64,000 nt of DNA. Origin: Lonicera japonica. Taxonomy: Eukaryota; Streptophyta; Magnoliopsida; Dipsacales; Caprifoliaceae. The notes under the pieces were generated by a model. That model had not been told where the DNA came from, searched no databases, and saw only the letters and a program-made list of their open reading frames with translations. Positions 32,089 through 46,654 of this stretch are shown in pieces. The position numbers were made by a program, and so were the translations under genes. Positions within the stretch are counted from its first letter, which is position 1. Every line of letters begins with the position of its first letter. The stretch spans positions 24,553,017-24,617,016 of the forward strand of contig CM038466.1 in NCBI GenBank assembly GCA_021464415.1, read 5' to 3'.

Positions 32089-35000
32089 AAAGAAGGCCCT
32101 TACCATTGATATGCTTCTTAGGGAATTAATGTGATAGTATGTTATTAATATATTTTATATTAGAAAGCAGTATTTTTAAATTTAAGTTATGAAATGAAAT
32201 GAAATGAGCTTTCTTTCCTTGTCTATTACTCTTTTAAAATTTTCATTTCTTGATTTTAAGTTTTTTAAAGTATAGCGTTTAGATAGGTTGAAGCATTAAC
32301 TGATTTGCAATTCTATAGAGGTGTCACTTAAAGCAGTAACGTAATTTTCTGGGTTTGAATGTTGACTTTTGGAAAGTGTTTGTTGGATGAACATCTCTAT
32401 GTTTCTTTGCAAGCTAAGTTTGATTTATTGGTGCTTGAATGAAAAATATTTTGTTGCTTAGAGAAGTCTTACGCCTTCTAAGAAGTAAAGTGATTTACTT
32501 TGTGTTCGAACGATGAGAAGCGTGGAAGTGGATATATTTGTTATTTCTATTAAGGAAAAAAAGTTTGTATTTAGTGACTCGGTGAAAACAACGCGAGCTA
32601 TTACATCCAAGTGCAGGTGGTCGGTTAAAGTAATAAATACTCGGTAAGTCCAAGGTCGATCCATGAAGAGGAGGGTAGTTCTTTGAGTTAGAAAAGTCTC
32701 TTTCAAGAGGAAGATGAGAAAAATAAAGAAAAGATGAAGTATGGAAAGAAATGAATGAGAATCAATAACTAAACTAACTAAATGCAATATAACTAAATAA
32801 AACATGCAAATAAAACTAAACATAAAGGTAGCGAAACATTACTATACTAAATGAAACTAAACTAGCATAACAAGAACATAGAATAAAGCTAAATAAAATA
32901 AACACTAAAAACAGCGTACTAAATTAATTAAACGTGTGAAAAACTTTAACTAAAATTAAGAATAAAAAGCGCTAGGGGTATCCATAAGTTGCAGGCAACA
33001 CAACGGGCAATTCGGTGGACTAAGAATCCTTTTCTAATTAATTTTTTTTAAAAAAATCAGCCAATTATTCACAAGCTAATTGATCTCATCAACTCATATT
33101 TTTCGTAATAATTCATGCGTGACATGAACTATACGCATGAAATATACGTACCAATACGGCAATACTAATTATGGAATCAATTCACATTACTTAATTTTAC
33201 CGAAAAAATTTGTTTATTAAAGTGAAGTAATGCTACACTACAAAACCTTTTATTAAATGTGAGTTTAGAAATATTAAGTAAAAACCACAATTTAATTCAA
33301 ATAGGTTAAAACATGATTGAAATCAAATTTGAATTAAAACGGGCGGTGAAAAAACAAAATTGGCGATTTTAATATCAAAAAGTAAATATTAAAACGAATA
33401 CCAAAAACAGTGCACTTAAGCTTGAAATTTAAAAGGATACATAACTAATTAATTTAGAGAGTATAAGACCTCTCTCTAAGTTAACTAGTTAAGGTTTAGC
33501 GCAAAAATAACGATTCAAAATAGTTTGGTTCTTTTGTTCGAAAATATTTTATTAAATTTATTACAAAAATATGTGATTAACATACTAGGATAATAATTTA
33601 ATAAAAATCAGATTTATAATGACCTATTAACCAATGAAAAATTAATTGGAATTGAATTCGGGTTCGAAAAATTATTGTGCTGGTATACCCGTTCCTTACA
33701 GACCCCTAACTAACGAACTAGCAAAACATATTTAATAAATTCATGAACAGTAAATTACATAAATAAAATAGTGTATATAATTTATAAATAAATAAAAAAA
33801 TAATTAATAATCTAAGCATATAAATTATATACAATAAATTAACAATGCAATAAATAAATTAAAAACATATAATTGAAGTACACGTGTAATCCAACAATTA
33901 AATCTGAAAATTAACCTTCAAAATTGTATTTGAATACTTCGTCTTTAACCCCGAATTAACATCAAAGAAAAATAATGAAAGCGTACAAACTAAGCTTTAA
34001 TGTTATAAAACAAAAAATTGAATAAAGAAATAAGAAAGAAGAATGGGGAGAGAGAGTGAGGGCACGGCTGTGTGGTGATGATGCACGGCTGTGTTGTTGG
34101 CTGTTGTGGCTGCCCTTTGGTGATTTATATATATATTAGAAACCTAATTGATGGAAATTGATTACATGTGATGCATGTGCATCATTTATGGTGTACCTTT
34201 ACACGGAATTAACTGTATAAAAATAAAGTTGTCCAAATGCAACTTACGCCATTCATCTGGGTTAGGCCAACTTTCGATAATTTCTTGCATCTTCTATTAT
34301 TTTTTTCATTCGCGCTAGAATCTGCTCTTTCGGACGCACTGTTCGTATTTTGGCCATAACTTTGTACTCCGCACTCCAAACTCTGATTGATGCAAGATTT
34401 TCTCCTATGCGTAGCTAACTCAGAACTCTAAAACTTCTATTTCTAGAGTTTTTTTTCAAATTCTATACGGATAAATAATAGAATTGACCGAAATAGAAGC
34501 GTTGCACGTGGTGGATCTCTTCCTTAACCAAATTTTTTTCGAATTGATTCAAATGGCTTTTTCTTTGCTTGGGATGATTTATCAGTATCTCTTAGTCTCT
34601 TTCATCCACTCTCTTCATACTTGAGCTTGGGAATTACTTCTGGTTTACTTCTTGAACTCAATTTAGCTTCGAATTTAATCGACAATAACTAATTTTGGGA
34701 GAATTTGCTTATGGATTTATTTTTATTCATTTTTAACCTGTAAAATGGTTATAATGAACTAGAAATAAACATACTACCCTACTTCATGATTACAACTTAT
34801 TTCTTAACAATTTAAAAAATTATAATCAAATTCATGCATATTAAGTTATCTAAATATGTATAAAAATGCAATATTTGAACTTAATCATTTAGTAGTGTAC
34901 TGTGATATACATGTATAATTAAAAGTGACAGGATGGCGCCTAGCTGCTTAGTAGAACATTACAAATATGTGGTTACTAGCATATTAACGATTATATACAT

Positions 35001-35590
35001 TTTTATTGTTTCCTTGTAATTGAAATGAATTATGAAAAAGGTCTTTCTATAGGGGCCCATTTTACTAATGAGATTCAAGAATAGTTTTTCTTGGTTAACG
35101 GTATAGATTATTCATCCATTAGCTATTGCATTTGTTTTTCCCGTTGGGGTTAGTTGCTGCTATACTTCATTGATTTTTCAATTGGAGGTTTATAATTTAC
35201 GGGTGGAGTAAGAGAGAAGAGAAGAACCACCAGTTGGAAAATACGCAGGGATCAGACTTAGGAGCTCATAAAATTACATATTTTGACCCTTGATGGAATT
35301 GAAGTTTGACCTTGAAAGAAGGGTGAAAGTGGAATAATTGAATAACTTTGGGTGCATTTTGAAAACAAATTCAACTGGTTAGGTAAATTATCCAACTAAT
35401 TTTTTTTTTATTTTTTTTTGGTTTTATATAGAAGAAATTTTGTGGTCAGTAAGAATTTTTTTAATGAAAAATAAGTCAAAGATGAAAAACTCAACAAGCA
35501 TTTTTAGTAATGCCGTACGCAATATTTAAAGCTCTATCCGCATATTTGTTTAGGACTATATTTTTCAACTTTAAAATGTTAGGGCAAAAT
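32089..35590. other. AT-rich region, repeat-like, no gene
   Basis: No convincing coding frame on either strand. The part from about 32590 to 34700 looks like old transposable-element sequence: a run TCCAAGGTCGATCC near 32650, a motif around GGCCATAACTTTG near 34350, and no sign of exons. I find no paired LTRs or inverted ends within the window to define it. Confidence 0.35.
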
Positions 35591-35904
35591 AAATGTTGCT
35601 TACGAGTATGTTTCAGTTATTTTTACACCGTCTATTTTTCAACTTTAATGGCTTTTTAGTAGTGTGGCTTTTTTACTCGCAAGTTGGAACCACTATTTTG
35701 TTCAAAATTATAAGACATTTTAACTTACAAGACGAGCCCAATTTTTTGTTTAGGGCAAAGTTGAACAATCGAGTAGTTTATGGGTATTGAATTTTTTTTT
35801 CCACCGGTTACACAACGAGATTGGGGTATCATACGATTTGCCCTTTAACGGATCTGGGTACGGATCTACATCTTCTTCAGCCCCTAAAACATCAACGTCG
35901 CAAT

Positions 35905-36060
35905 TCTGGTGCTGTGAAGCATGTTTGGATCAATTCTTTGCCAACTCATATCACTCACAACAAGCTGTAGCAATTGAGTGTATGCACCATTTGCGGTGAA
36001 AAGACTGAATCTTTAGTGCATGATCTTACGGACTGCTTGGGCTAAGGAAAACTTAGGATC
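35905..36060 (+). pseudogene. zf-RVT fragment (LINE-type reverse transcriptase tail)
   Basis: One frame gives HVWINSLPTHITHNKL, a stop, then CTICGEKTESLVHDLTDC. This matches the zinc-binding zf-RVT region (C-x2-C, later H and C) at the end of plant LINE reverse transcriptases and related proteins. Stops and shifts break it on both sides. It is an old fragment without a recognisable RT core nearby. Confidence 0.5.
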
Positions 36061-37737
36061 AGCTCAACATTGGCACTAGCAGGAGGATGCGGGCCTTATG
36101 CTGACATTAGAGTACCTTTAAAAAGTGATGAAAAATATAGCGTTTTAACTTTTAATTTGATTCAGAATATCGCTTCTTAGAGTTCTATATTTTAGAGAGG
36201 AACGTATTACATACAAAAGATTTGGAATTTACATCTTATTTCTGTACAGATAAGAAATTTTGCCCTATGTAAATAGGTTGTAGATACAGTTTTGACACCA
36301 AATATTGTTTCATATACAATTATTTACAGCAGACAATGACACTAAAATCCCCTAGTGGCAGGGGCACTAACTTTGTACAGATTGAGGAAAGAGCAGTCCA
36401 CATTGTGCTTGGTGACCAAGACTAGAACTAACCTGCAAAGACAGATAAGCCAAATTCAGCATATGCATTTTGCCAACACAAAGGAAGAACACCCACATAG
36501 ATACAAAGAGCACGCCCCAAAGAACATACTTCCAGTAAATGATTAAATTTTTTGATGCAATTTGGTGGGAATGCTTTCCACGATGAATAAATCAACTCCA
36601 CCCGTAAAAATCTAAAATTTCAACAGCCATAAATGACACATAAATTTTGATCTTTAATTTACTTATTTCCCGGTTGAATTTTTTGATAAAATTTGGTAGA
36701 GTTGATCAGAGATCATCCTGGCCAAATTTTATCAAAATAATCAATCATTGACCCCTTCAAAATTGAAAGTCTATTCGTTAATTAAATGAAGGAAACCATT
36801 TCTAAAGCCCGACTATATTTGTATATAATATATCGGCTGCAATCGTTATATATATAGCTACAACACGTCATTATCGCCTCCTCAAATTGAGAATCTCATT
36901 TCCTTTAATAAACCAAATTTCACAATAGAAATTAAATTGTACAATAAATATTTATTAAATTGAAGTTAGTGTTTTTCTTTAAAAGTACAAAAATCTAAGT
37001 GAAACTCTTCATTTGCAATTAAGGGAGCAATGGATATTTGAAAAGGTTTGCCATCTTCCAAATTTTTATTTTATTTTTTTAAACTCCCTCCTCCGATAGA
37101 TACTGCATTTTGACTTTCACATATTTTGAGGAAAAAAATAATTTAAACGTAATTAATGGTCAAGCACAAAACTTTTTACCCCTCTGATCCATTGATTTTG
37201 CCCCAAAAGAATGGCATACCCTGGACAAATGTAGGGGTCAAAAGTTAAAGATTTGACATACCCATGAATGTAGGATTATGAAAAAATGTGACTAGATCTA
37301 ATATCGCATTATAAAATTGAAAAGGGTGCAAAGTCTAAGAAGCCCTACATTAAATCCTACCTAAAGCTATAAAGAAATGGTCCGCATCCAAACGCACCAA
37401 AACCGAGAGACATTAACAATTTGCTTTTGAACATCCAATAAACTCATTAAGTTGAATCAGTTTTGATTTAAATAAAACTGCAACCTTGGATTCAAGGAGG
37501 AAAAGAGACAATTACCTCTTGAACGCAGCGGTGATAAATTGCAAGGTCAGATTCAAAGTCTACCACCCAAGTAGCAACTGCTCCTTATCCTACAAATTAC
37601 TTGATAACTCCTGCTAGTAAAACGAAAAAGACCTCTAAGAATATACAGAAGTGAAGTCAATTAAACGAAAACAGGGGAAAATATTACAAATTCAAACAAT
37701 ATAAGGGGTTCGTTCCACCAGCAGCTCAACCTGCTGT
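36061..37737. other. Intergenic region downstream of the RRM gene
   Basis: It contains the probable 3' UTR of the RRM gene near 37500-37737. A small inverted repeat (GATAAAATTTGGTAGAGTTG with its complement, about 36640-36840) is related to the MITE at 57132-57465. No other gene is seen. Confidence 0.4.
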
Positions 37738-40700
37738 TTAATCAGAATCGCTACTCTTGGCAAACTCAGGAGGATGATTAGGAACAATACTCCGGGGCTG
37801 TGCCAAAGATGTTACAGGAATACCTGAGGCAACCAACCATGGAATCAATTTAAATAGCTCAATACTTAATATGCATAGAGCATGATTATCATCATTGGAA
37901 AGAAATTCACATCGTGTATAATGGTGCATGTGTGTGTGTATATATACGAGGAATTGAAAATGACAACATCCTTTCACCCTGTTGAAAAGAATACCAGAAA
38001 GAAATTCTAAAACCAACCCAAGACTAACTTTTATCAAATAAGAAAAAATAATTTTACTCCTTTCTTCTCAAATTAAGTGTCCCACTTCACTTTTTGGTAC
38101 ATCATTAAAGAGTTCCATTTTTGAAAATAGGCTCTCAAGACATACCAAGAACTAACCTATTATTACAACGACTAACAATGAAGTCAATGCTAGTCTATGA
38201 AGTACGGATACTTTCCCAGAGGCCACGTATCGCTCTTGACATGTGTCCAACACGCGACACACTCCGATACGTGGCATGTCCCTATATGTAAAACCGAGTA
38301 CTTCCCCAAATGGATGAGGAGATATTAGATGGAAAAGCGAAGTGTCTCAAGAACTATTTTTCCAACTTGGTGGAGCGCACTAAAGTTGGTATTGAATAAA
38401 TCAATTTCATAAGAAATAATGGGATGCTTAGTGATTTTGATGCCATGCCTAATAAGTATACTATGGACCCGTTGACTTGATAGCTTATAATGCACCTATG
38501 CTTCAAGCGATTGCATCAAAGGTTCTTGTTCAAACATCATGCGGAGAGAAATTGGAGCACTTGTTCCTTTGTGAATTTAGTGAAAAGGATTAGATTAACA
38601 CCAAAATGAGGTGAAGACCTGGTGTTCATTCATAGTAACTTTTGACTACTATCAAGTTGGAGTCGATGGTATTTGGGGATGAAGTTGATGTTTAATCGAC
38701 TTAGTGATGTTGAGTTGATTAGTGATTGTTATCTCTATATTCCCCTTTTGTTTTCTATCATGCTATGTATGCTTTTTGATACTTTAATAATGTGGTGAGT
38801 GGTGACAGTGATCATGTTTTGAGTATTATGATTATTAATGCAATCTAGTTTCATTTTGTTGAATTCTTAAATATCTATAATGTTTATTGCATATATATAT
38901 AATTAATTAAGAATGTATCCCACCCACGGCTCGTATCCTATATTTTGGAAAAATTGCGAGTCGAGTATCGTGTCGGAACGCGAGTAGCGTGTCCTGTTTG
39001 TGCTTCATAGATGCTAGTTACTTCGACTCCCTCTCTTTCGATGAAGGTTAACAATGAAGAAAAATGATTTTGGGGACCAAGGTGAATTTCTAAGGTAGGA
39101 CCCCTCCATAGACATTATTGAAAACCTAAATTCTTTTAAAATATTCTTTGCTAATTTTAAGTTTATGTTCATTGAAGAATTGAATATACTATGCATTTTT
39201 AGAAAGAAATATTGGATTTTTTTTTATAATAAGGTTGGCCCTTTGATATTTTGGAACCAAAGTTTTGGACCAAGTACACAATATGTAACACATGGGCAGA
39301 TCCCATCAGTATACACATATACTAAAATTTACATTGAAATAATGGTGTGCTAATCTTTCTTCCAAAAAAATATATTACCAAAGCTTTTCATTTGAAACCA
39401 GCCCACCCTAAGGTAAAATCATAGATCCGCCCATACGTGTATACTAAAATCGACGCCCCTAATATATTCAAAATGTTGGGGGCCCAAGGTGATGATCTCA
39501 TTGACCTATGCCTCAGGACAAACATATATATATTTATATATAAAATTAAAGAGTAGTAACACAATATCCGAGGAATGTTAATATGCACTTCACATGTATC
39601 CAAATAAATCATCAATATAGAGGTCAATAATTATATACGTTCACATGGATAGAGAAAGTATTACCTGTGCTTTGTGGGATTTGAATAGAAGGGATTGTTT
39701 CTGCGGTTGCTCCGGTGAAATTGGGTCTGCCATATTGCACAATATGGGGAGCTGGCATCACAAAATTCTGAAGCGTACTATACCCCACGCTGTTGGGTGA
39801 AGGAAGCCCAATTTGACCATAAGGCAACACATTTGCGTTAACTCCACCTTGTATGCCATACATTTGAGGCCGATTTTGGCTCATATAAGAGTTGTAGAAA
39901 CCCTAAAAAAAGATAAAAGAATTTTGTAATGGCTTGCTTAACATTGAAAACCAGTGTCTTTCTTTATACACAAAAACAATGAAACTCCCGATGAGGGATA
40001 AAAACTCATAAAAAACTACTATTTGCCAACATATAGAGAACAGTACATATTTTATTCAATTAAAATGTCCGGTATGTTAAATGAATTTTAACCACTTCAA
40101 TAATAATTATAATATATATCGTATAAATTTCCAACAGCAACCTAAAATTTAGATTCGAAGTTATTGACCTGTTGATAGACATATTCGGGCCCATATCCAG
40201 GGTACCTGAAAAGAATATAAAAATGACTGAATACGTAAGGGTAAAACATAAAAGACTTGTAAACTTTAGTAGGTTTAAGGCGTAAGACATTAAAAACAAC
40301 ATATATCTTCAGTAAGCACATACTTAAGTAATTGCCAGCTTTCAAAAACTTCACAGACCCATTAACTTACGGTTAACCACTACGCCATCTGTCATTTTTA
40401 TTAAACTTTTTCATCCAATTACATATGTATGCATCGCCGCATCGTGTGTGCTGGGTAGTGTAGTGTATATATCATATATACATGTGGGGATAAATTCTTT
40501 AATATCAATAAACCATGACTTCTAGTAATAAACAACACAAGCTCCTTTGCTCGAAGAATAATAACTCACCCATAGGGAGGATAGGAGAATCCTGTTTGAT
40601 AACTGTAAGGACCTGGTTGATGGTAACTTGGGCTTCTAATGTAGGACCCTCTGGGGGTCTGAGGACTTCCAAAATACGGTGTTGGTGATTGAAGATGTCC

Positions 40701-43309
40701 TATAATAATAAAGGTTAACAAGTATGAGAGCTATTATAAGAATATCACTTGAAACTGAATTTTGTAAAATCTTCTGATAAGAAATATACAATCGTGTCAG
40801 TAATGAAAGACAACAGATGGAAAGTAAAAAAAATAAAAAAATCATAAGTCATTTTATTTCCTCAATAAATCAAAATTTTGGTTCAACGACATAAATAATA
40901 ATCCAAGAGTTAATGACAATCACAGGCCCAAGTAAATCAAACTCAGTCATACTTTGTGGTTTGCCCCGACCAAACCCAGCCCATATCCATCTTATAATTT
41001 ACTTTTTTTATTCATACCGAATCAATGTACTCCTTTCCGCTTTCCCTCTGTTACAGTCGATCCATATTCTCAAAAGGAAAATGCTCAGTCCCCCACTTTA
41101 TTTCGTTACTACCTATTGAGCTCGTTCCACCAGCAAAAACTAGAAACATATGATATTTATTGTTCCAAGTGTATTTTTTCTTGCAATAGGTATATTTCTA
41201 CTAGACATGTGAAGCAAGATGATCAACGCATCTTAGCACATTTTTTAAATAACCTCTTTTTGGCCCAAAACATGCAAAATTATCATTGATTGGGAATGTG
41301 AAACGAATGTTTTGCCACAAATTGGTGAATTGGGGTTGAATTTTTTTTTTCTTTTTAAATGTTGGGGAAAATGATCATCCCTCCCTCCCTCACACATAAT
41401 TGTGTTAAAGAATATTGAAACTAAAGGCGTAATTTTCTCCAACAAGAATCAATCATGTCATGACTGATGCAGGTCTATTGAGGAATTGATCATTAGAGTT
41501 AATTTTACTATATTATGTGACCTTACAAGCTCCAATTGCATCCCGTTTGATTATATATATGTAGAGCTTTTAGCAATAAAATATATCACGGTTTGATTTG
41601 CTTCTGTACACACGATTAATTTAGAAGGTCTTTCCGTTACAGGAAATTCCTTCCTCCTCTCTGATTCTCCTACTTCTCAATCGTTCTATCATCTAATTTA
41701 CTCCTCTTATTATTTATCTTTTGTTTCTCCCTCTCATCTTCTCATAGTTCCCTCTATTTCTTCTAGTTTTCCTCTTCTGACCTCCCCTTTTCTTTGTTCA
41801 CTGAGCAAGTCATATTTTCACTTTCTGAAATCCCTAGTAGTGTACAACATTTTCCAACTCTAATACGTAGAACGACCTAGATACCACCAGCTCAGGCTAT
41901 ATTTTATACGAATTAAGATAGTTTTGGATGAGATATGATTGGTACAAGTTCTAAGCCAAAACTTAAGGCCAAAGGCCCTCTTTTATGTGACCATATTAGT
42001 TTGTATCTTATAGAGAGCATTGTATAGAGGACTTAAAGCTCGATAAATAATACTCTTGCTGTCCCTAATTAAGACTCCATCTTTGACTTACACGTTTTTC
42101 AAGAATGCACTAATTTCACTACAATCAATGGTTTAGAACAAAATGTGTGGACTCTTAATTAGAGGCAGAGGAGTATGAAATAAGAAAAATGTATGCCTGA
42201 AAAAGTTAATTCATATTTTGAAGATAAAAAGAGGATACCATAGGGAAAAGACGGTTGAGGCCGCCCAAGTGAAGCCAAATTACAGTTTGCCCTCCTCCCA
42301 TCAATAACTGGATTTGGATCTGCACAAGCCCTCTTTGCAGCTTCAGGATCACGAAATGTCACCTTATCTCCATAAAATATATACCCAATGAATACCAAAT
42401 GATATATGAAGACAAAAGGAATTGGAAATGTGAAAATAAGTGCCAGAGGCAGTAAAATCATATTCAATGGAAATAAAGATGGTGGTGCTAATTGCAAGAG
42501 TGATATGGTCGAGTTGGTGTCAAGGAATTAATTTTTTCAATTTCCCGTTTTGCTGTGAAATTAGTTGTTCCAGGATATAATGCCGCCTGTTTATCAAGTT
42601 TCGATAATATACTTCACCCCAGACGAAGGAGATGTTCCGTTAATAAATTCCCCTTCTCTGTCTACAACAATGATTTCTGGGTAACATCCAATCGCCATTC
42701 TTACATTATGCGTGTATCACCATATGCGGTAACATAATGCCTCTAAAATCCACATGTATATATCCAAAGCAATTTTTGGGAATTCTCAAACTTTACTAGA
42801 GATATTTATCAATATTGTGTTATTCCCTGTCCCAAATTAAGATTCGCATTTTCCGACTAGGACTTCCAAGCTACAACTCCAAGATCAATGGACCACATTA
42901 AGTACTTAAATCAAATTTTTGACTCGTTAAGTAGCGATTCGAACGATTAACGATAGTGTGGTAACAACATGTAAGTCTTCAAAATCATACATCAATGATT
43001 ACAGTACAATTAATAGATAGCATTCAAGAAAACTTCCAGAACAACAATTCAGTATAGAAACTAAAGAAAAACCAATAAGAAATAAAGATAACTTACAAAA
43101 CCATAGCCTTTTGATCTCCCAGTATGCTTATCACAGATCACTACAGCTTCAAGAATCTCCCCAAAATGCTCAAAGTAACTATGAAGTGATTCACTCTGTG
43201 TTTCCCAAGCTAGCCCTCCCACAAAAACCTTGGTGTATGTGGTGTCCCCAAAAGGAAAATTCAAGAAATGTAAGCCCTGCCCACTACCTCTAATTTGATG
43301 ATAAGCCAT
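37738..43309 (-). CDS. Single-RRM RNA-binding protein (ARP1/RBM24-like), six exons
   Basis: Exons (high to low) are 43309-43097, 42362-42239, 40699-40570, 40205-40169, 39902-39665 and 37823-37738. All introns are GT-AG and the summed length is 828 nt, giving exactly 275 codons plus TAA. The RRM covers about residues 26-100, with RNP2 as [13 protein letters not shown] and RNP1 as KGYGFVTF; intron 1 cuts RNP1 after GYGF. It is followed by [19 protein letters not shown], typical of the plant family that includes the ABA-regulated protein ARP1 and resembles animal RBM24. The C-terminal half is rich in Pro, Gly, Tyr and Gln. I chose the ATG at 43309 ([10 protein letters not shown]) over an in-frame ATG at 43384 because the family starts close to the RRM. 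It probably binds mRNA in nucleus or cytoplasm. No frame damage is visible, so this is the only intact host gene here. Confidence 0.85.
38188..39020 (+). mobile_element. Dead hAT element in intron 5 of the RRM gene
   Basis: Ends GCTAGTCTATGAAGTACGG on the left and, in reverse complement, ACTAGCATCTATGAAGCAC on the right, forming imperfect inverted ends. Inside, near 38545-38680, the frame [18 protein letters not shown] and then [11 protein letters not shown] matches the C-terminal dimerisation region of hAT transposases. Stops break it. It lies on the strand opposite to the host gene, in its 1.84-kb last intron. Confidence 0.6.
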
Positions 43310-43870
43310 AATTTTACCAACATATATGTATATGATTTGTGTGTATAAACTCAAATTGGAAATATGATGATGACCCAAGTGCAAAATTCTTCACACCAAC
43401 TTGGTCTGAAAATTATACACTGAGTTTCCACAATAATCTTTAGAGGGATTCTTGGAAATTATAAGGGTGTTGAATTCATTTACAGCTGCTTGAAGAGGGG
43501 GACATCATAGAGAGAAAATAATTGGGGTCTTTTGTTCGAAATAAAATAATAATAATAATAATTGGACCTAGCAAAACCCTAGAATTTCAGAGAGAGAGGG
43601 GAAGAGGGAGGGAGTTGGGTTCTGCTAGAGAGATCGGAGGGGAAAAGTAATACAGATTATCTAAACTTCCAGAGGTTAATTACTCTGTAATCAAAGACAA
43701 CTTGTCGATGTGTTCTGACTTCTCTTAGTGAAAAAGGAAACGATGTCACGCCTAGAGACCCAGCAAATACATCTGCATTAGAATTTGAAGAGAGAAAAAG
43801 TGATTAGTGATGGGCATATTTGTCAGATTTTTTGGGTTTATATTGCATTGCTCGTTTTTATATTAAATAA
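43310..43870 (-). promoter_or_regulatory. 5' UTR and core promoter of the RRM gene
   Basis: On the minus strand, CT-rich sequence (43570-43640) and a telo-box-like AGGGTTTT next to CTAG (near 43573-43585) lie upstream of the ATG. Both are common in 5' regions of plant genes for RNA and translation factors. A possible TATA box (AATATAAACCC) lies near 43836-43845. The transcription start is not determined. Confidence 0.4.
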
Positions 43871-46654
43871 TAATTAGTTTTTAACCCTGTACGATGTATT
43901 AAACCGTACAATTGTTATATTAATATTTTGTATAATATTTTCGATAAATTTTGTTTAATAAAGAATTATTTATATATATTTTTGTGCAATAAAAATTACT
44001 ATAAGTTTATACTTGATTTGTTAGAAACTCAATCTAAGAAAATTCTTGAAAAAGAGAAATTAATAATTAAAATATTGCACTACTTTTTAGTATGCAATTG
44101 GTTTAGATAAAATATTTTGTTTAAGTAACTGTCCACATGAAAGAATCGATAATTGATTGGAGTAATATATAGCTAATAATGAGATAATAAGTGGAGATGA
44201 GTTATAAAGTTAATGCAAATAATGAATATATATATGAGAGAGTGATAGAAGGGATATATAATGGTAGAAATCAAAAAAAAAAAATTGAAAAAAAGAATAA
44301 AAACTCAAGTTATATAAGCAAAATTGGTACATTTAATAAAGGAATACATAACAATATATAAAGAAAAAAAACAATAAATAAATAAGCAAAATGAGTTCAT
44401 TAAATAAAATGACACATGGCAATATATAAAGAAAAAAAATAATAAATAAACTACTTCCTCCATTTTATATATATACTATTAGATTAGATAGATATGTGTA
44501 TTAAATTAAATGAACAAGTTATTATATTAAAAAAATAATATACTTTTTGATACATCATTTACTTTAATAATTTGCTCAATTAATTTGATACAGCTATCAT
44601 TATTCTTCAATTTTTGTATAAATTTTTTATATCAATTAATGTGACATAACTCAAATAAGTAGGTAGAACCATTTAATGCGTAATTTATTTTTCATTTTAT
44701 CTGATATGTTTGATTTAAAATCATATAATTGGCACGTGATACTTAACATTTACACAGAAAATGATTAAACCTATTTATTTTTTCATCCAAATTGAGTTAG
44801 TGGGAGTATGCCCACTTGAAATCTCTATTTTTTATGGTTGAAATAATCCGAAATCGACAAAGAAGCAATCCAAAATTTATTACATGTAAGTTGTCGTCTT
44901 CCTTTTATGTTTAATCATATAACAATTTGGGCAAACAAAAAATTAGGGGTTATCCAATGAGGTGATTTATGATTGCTTCGATGATAAAGAAATTAGGATT
45001 TCTCTCTCTTTGTAACTTGATTTGAGTGTGAAAAATGAATGGGTTTGAACTATTTTTGAGTTGATGTTTAGTGTGACAGGACTTATGTGTTAACCACATG
45101 ATTTTAAGTAATATATTTTTTGTACAAGGTATGAAATATAATCATCATTGAAATACATTGTATTTTTTTTTAATAACAAATGCTAAATTTGAAAATAATA
45201 TAACGTCACGTTAAATTTGTTAATGCTACGTATAAATTTGGTTAACGGTATTATAAAAAGTGGAACGTTAATTGCGTACCCTATTTCAAACTAAGAAAGT
45301 TTAATTTACCCATTTTCCAAGCGATAAGTAGAAATGGGGAAAAGACAAAGGAGCAAGTGAGATGTTTGGTCATGTTTAAGTACAAAACATGGGGTAAGTG
45401 GATAAAGAAGAAGAAGTTTCCCCCCTTAAGATTCCCACGCTTTCTCGAGAAAGTGACATATATTGGAATGACAATGAAGATGGTGGTGGTTGTCTTCTTT
45501 TGCTTCAATAAAGGGGTTATTTTTGGAGTTTCATGGCATATTTGCGTCGTTGTCATGGTCTATTTACGATTTTTCTTTTCAAAAAACAAATGATATTTGT
45601 ATTTTTATTTATCTCGTCTCTTGATGGTCACAATTCAGGTGATTTTTGGCATAGCTCTTGTGGGCTCGCTTGCAACTGTAATTTACTCTAAAATGTTCAG
45701 TCCACTGTGTGTTTCGTGGTAAAAAAAAAAAATAATGTGTCATCAAGGAATTTCACCCTAACTGCTCATTCAAACTTTTAAAATAATTCAAGTAAATTAG
45801 AGTAATTTGTAAGTTCAAAGGTATACTATTCACGTCAGGACTAAGAGATTCACAAGATATTATTTGTGGTATAATCTTCGAAAGTTGCATCTCAAGATTT
45901 TGAACTCATGACTTATGCTTCATCAATGGTGGAGTTACAACTAGTCATACCTAAAGGAATTGTCCCCCTAAATTTTTTGTAATTGTAATTTTATCCCTAT
46001 AATTATCTTTAAAATTTGTATATATATATATATATTAATTAAGTTTTTTTCCCTTTCGTTTTAAAAAATTTACTAATAGTATTAATCCCTCCCCCTCCCC
46101 CACACACCACACAACACACACACACACACAAAAAAAATCTTGAACAAAAACAATATTAATATTGAATTTTCTCCATTAACTTTCAAAAAGTGATATTAAT
46201 AGGGGGCTACTATTGACACAAACCATTTAACTCACTAACACTCCATATCTCTCTAACGCTCCATAGGTACATTTTCACTCTTCATAATCCTCCACCACTC
46301 CATATTTAATTTTAGGATTAATTAACATTCATCTAAAAAACACTCCACTCTTACTCTCTACCACTCCACTCTCCTTCATCTTCAATCTTCTTCTTTCACA
46401 AATCAAAACATTTCCATTAAGCATTTTTTTGAAATTTTGGTTGGAATTAAGCATTCCATTCTCTCTAAAATTCAAAAAAACAAATCACACCACTCACTCT
46501 ACAAATCTCATCTTCAATCTTCTTCTTCTAATTTTTTCTTTGACAATCTAGTCGTTCCACACTCTTTCTCTTGAACTTTTTCGTTATTGGTTAAAAAAAG
46601 TTTAATCGGTGCACACACCATATTAAAAGAAAATTCTGCCATGGATGAAGGTTT
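43871..46654. other. AT-rich intergenic DNA
   Basis: There is a short tandem duplication of about 70 bp at 44315-44455 (AATATATAAAGAAAAAAA core) and a MITE-like end (CTTCCTCCATTTTATATATA) near 44453. There is also a CA-rich microsatellite near 46100-46130. No convincing gene is present. Confidence 0.4.

Noticed and set aside
45281..45593. Overlapping frames on both strands
   Set aside because: Low complexity, no homology recognised, no splice or promoter support.
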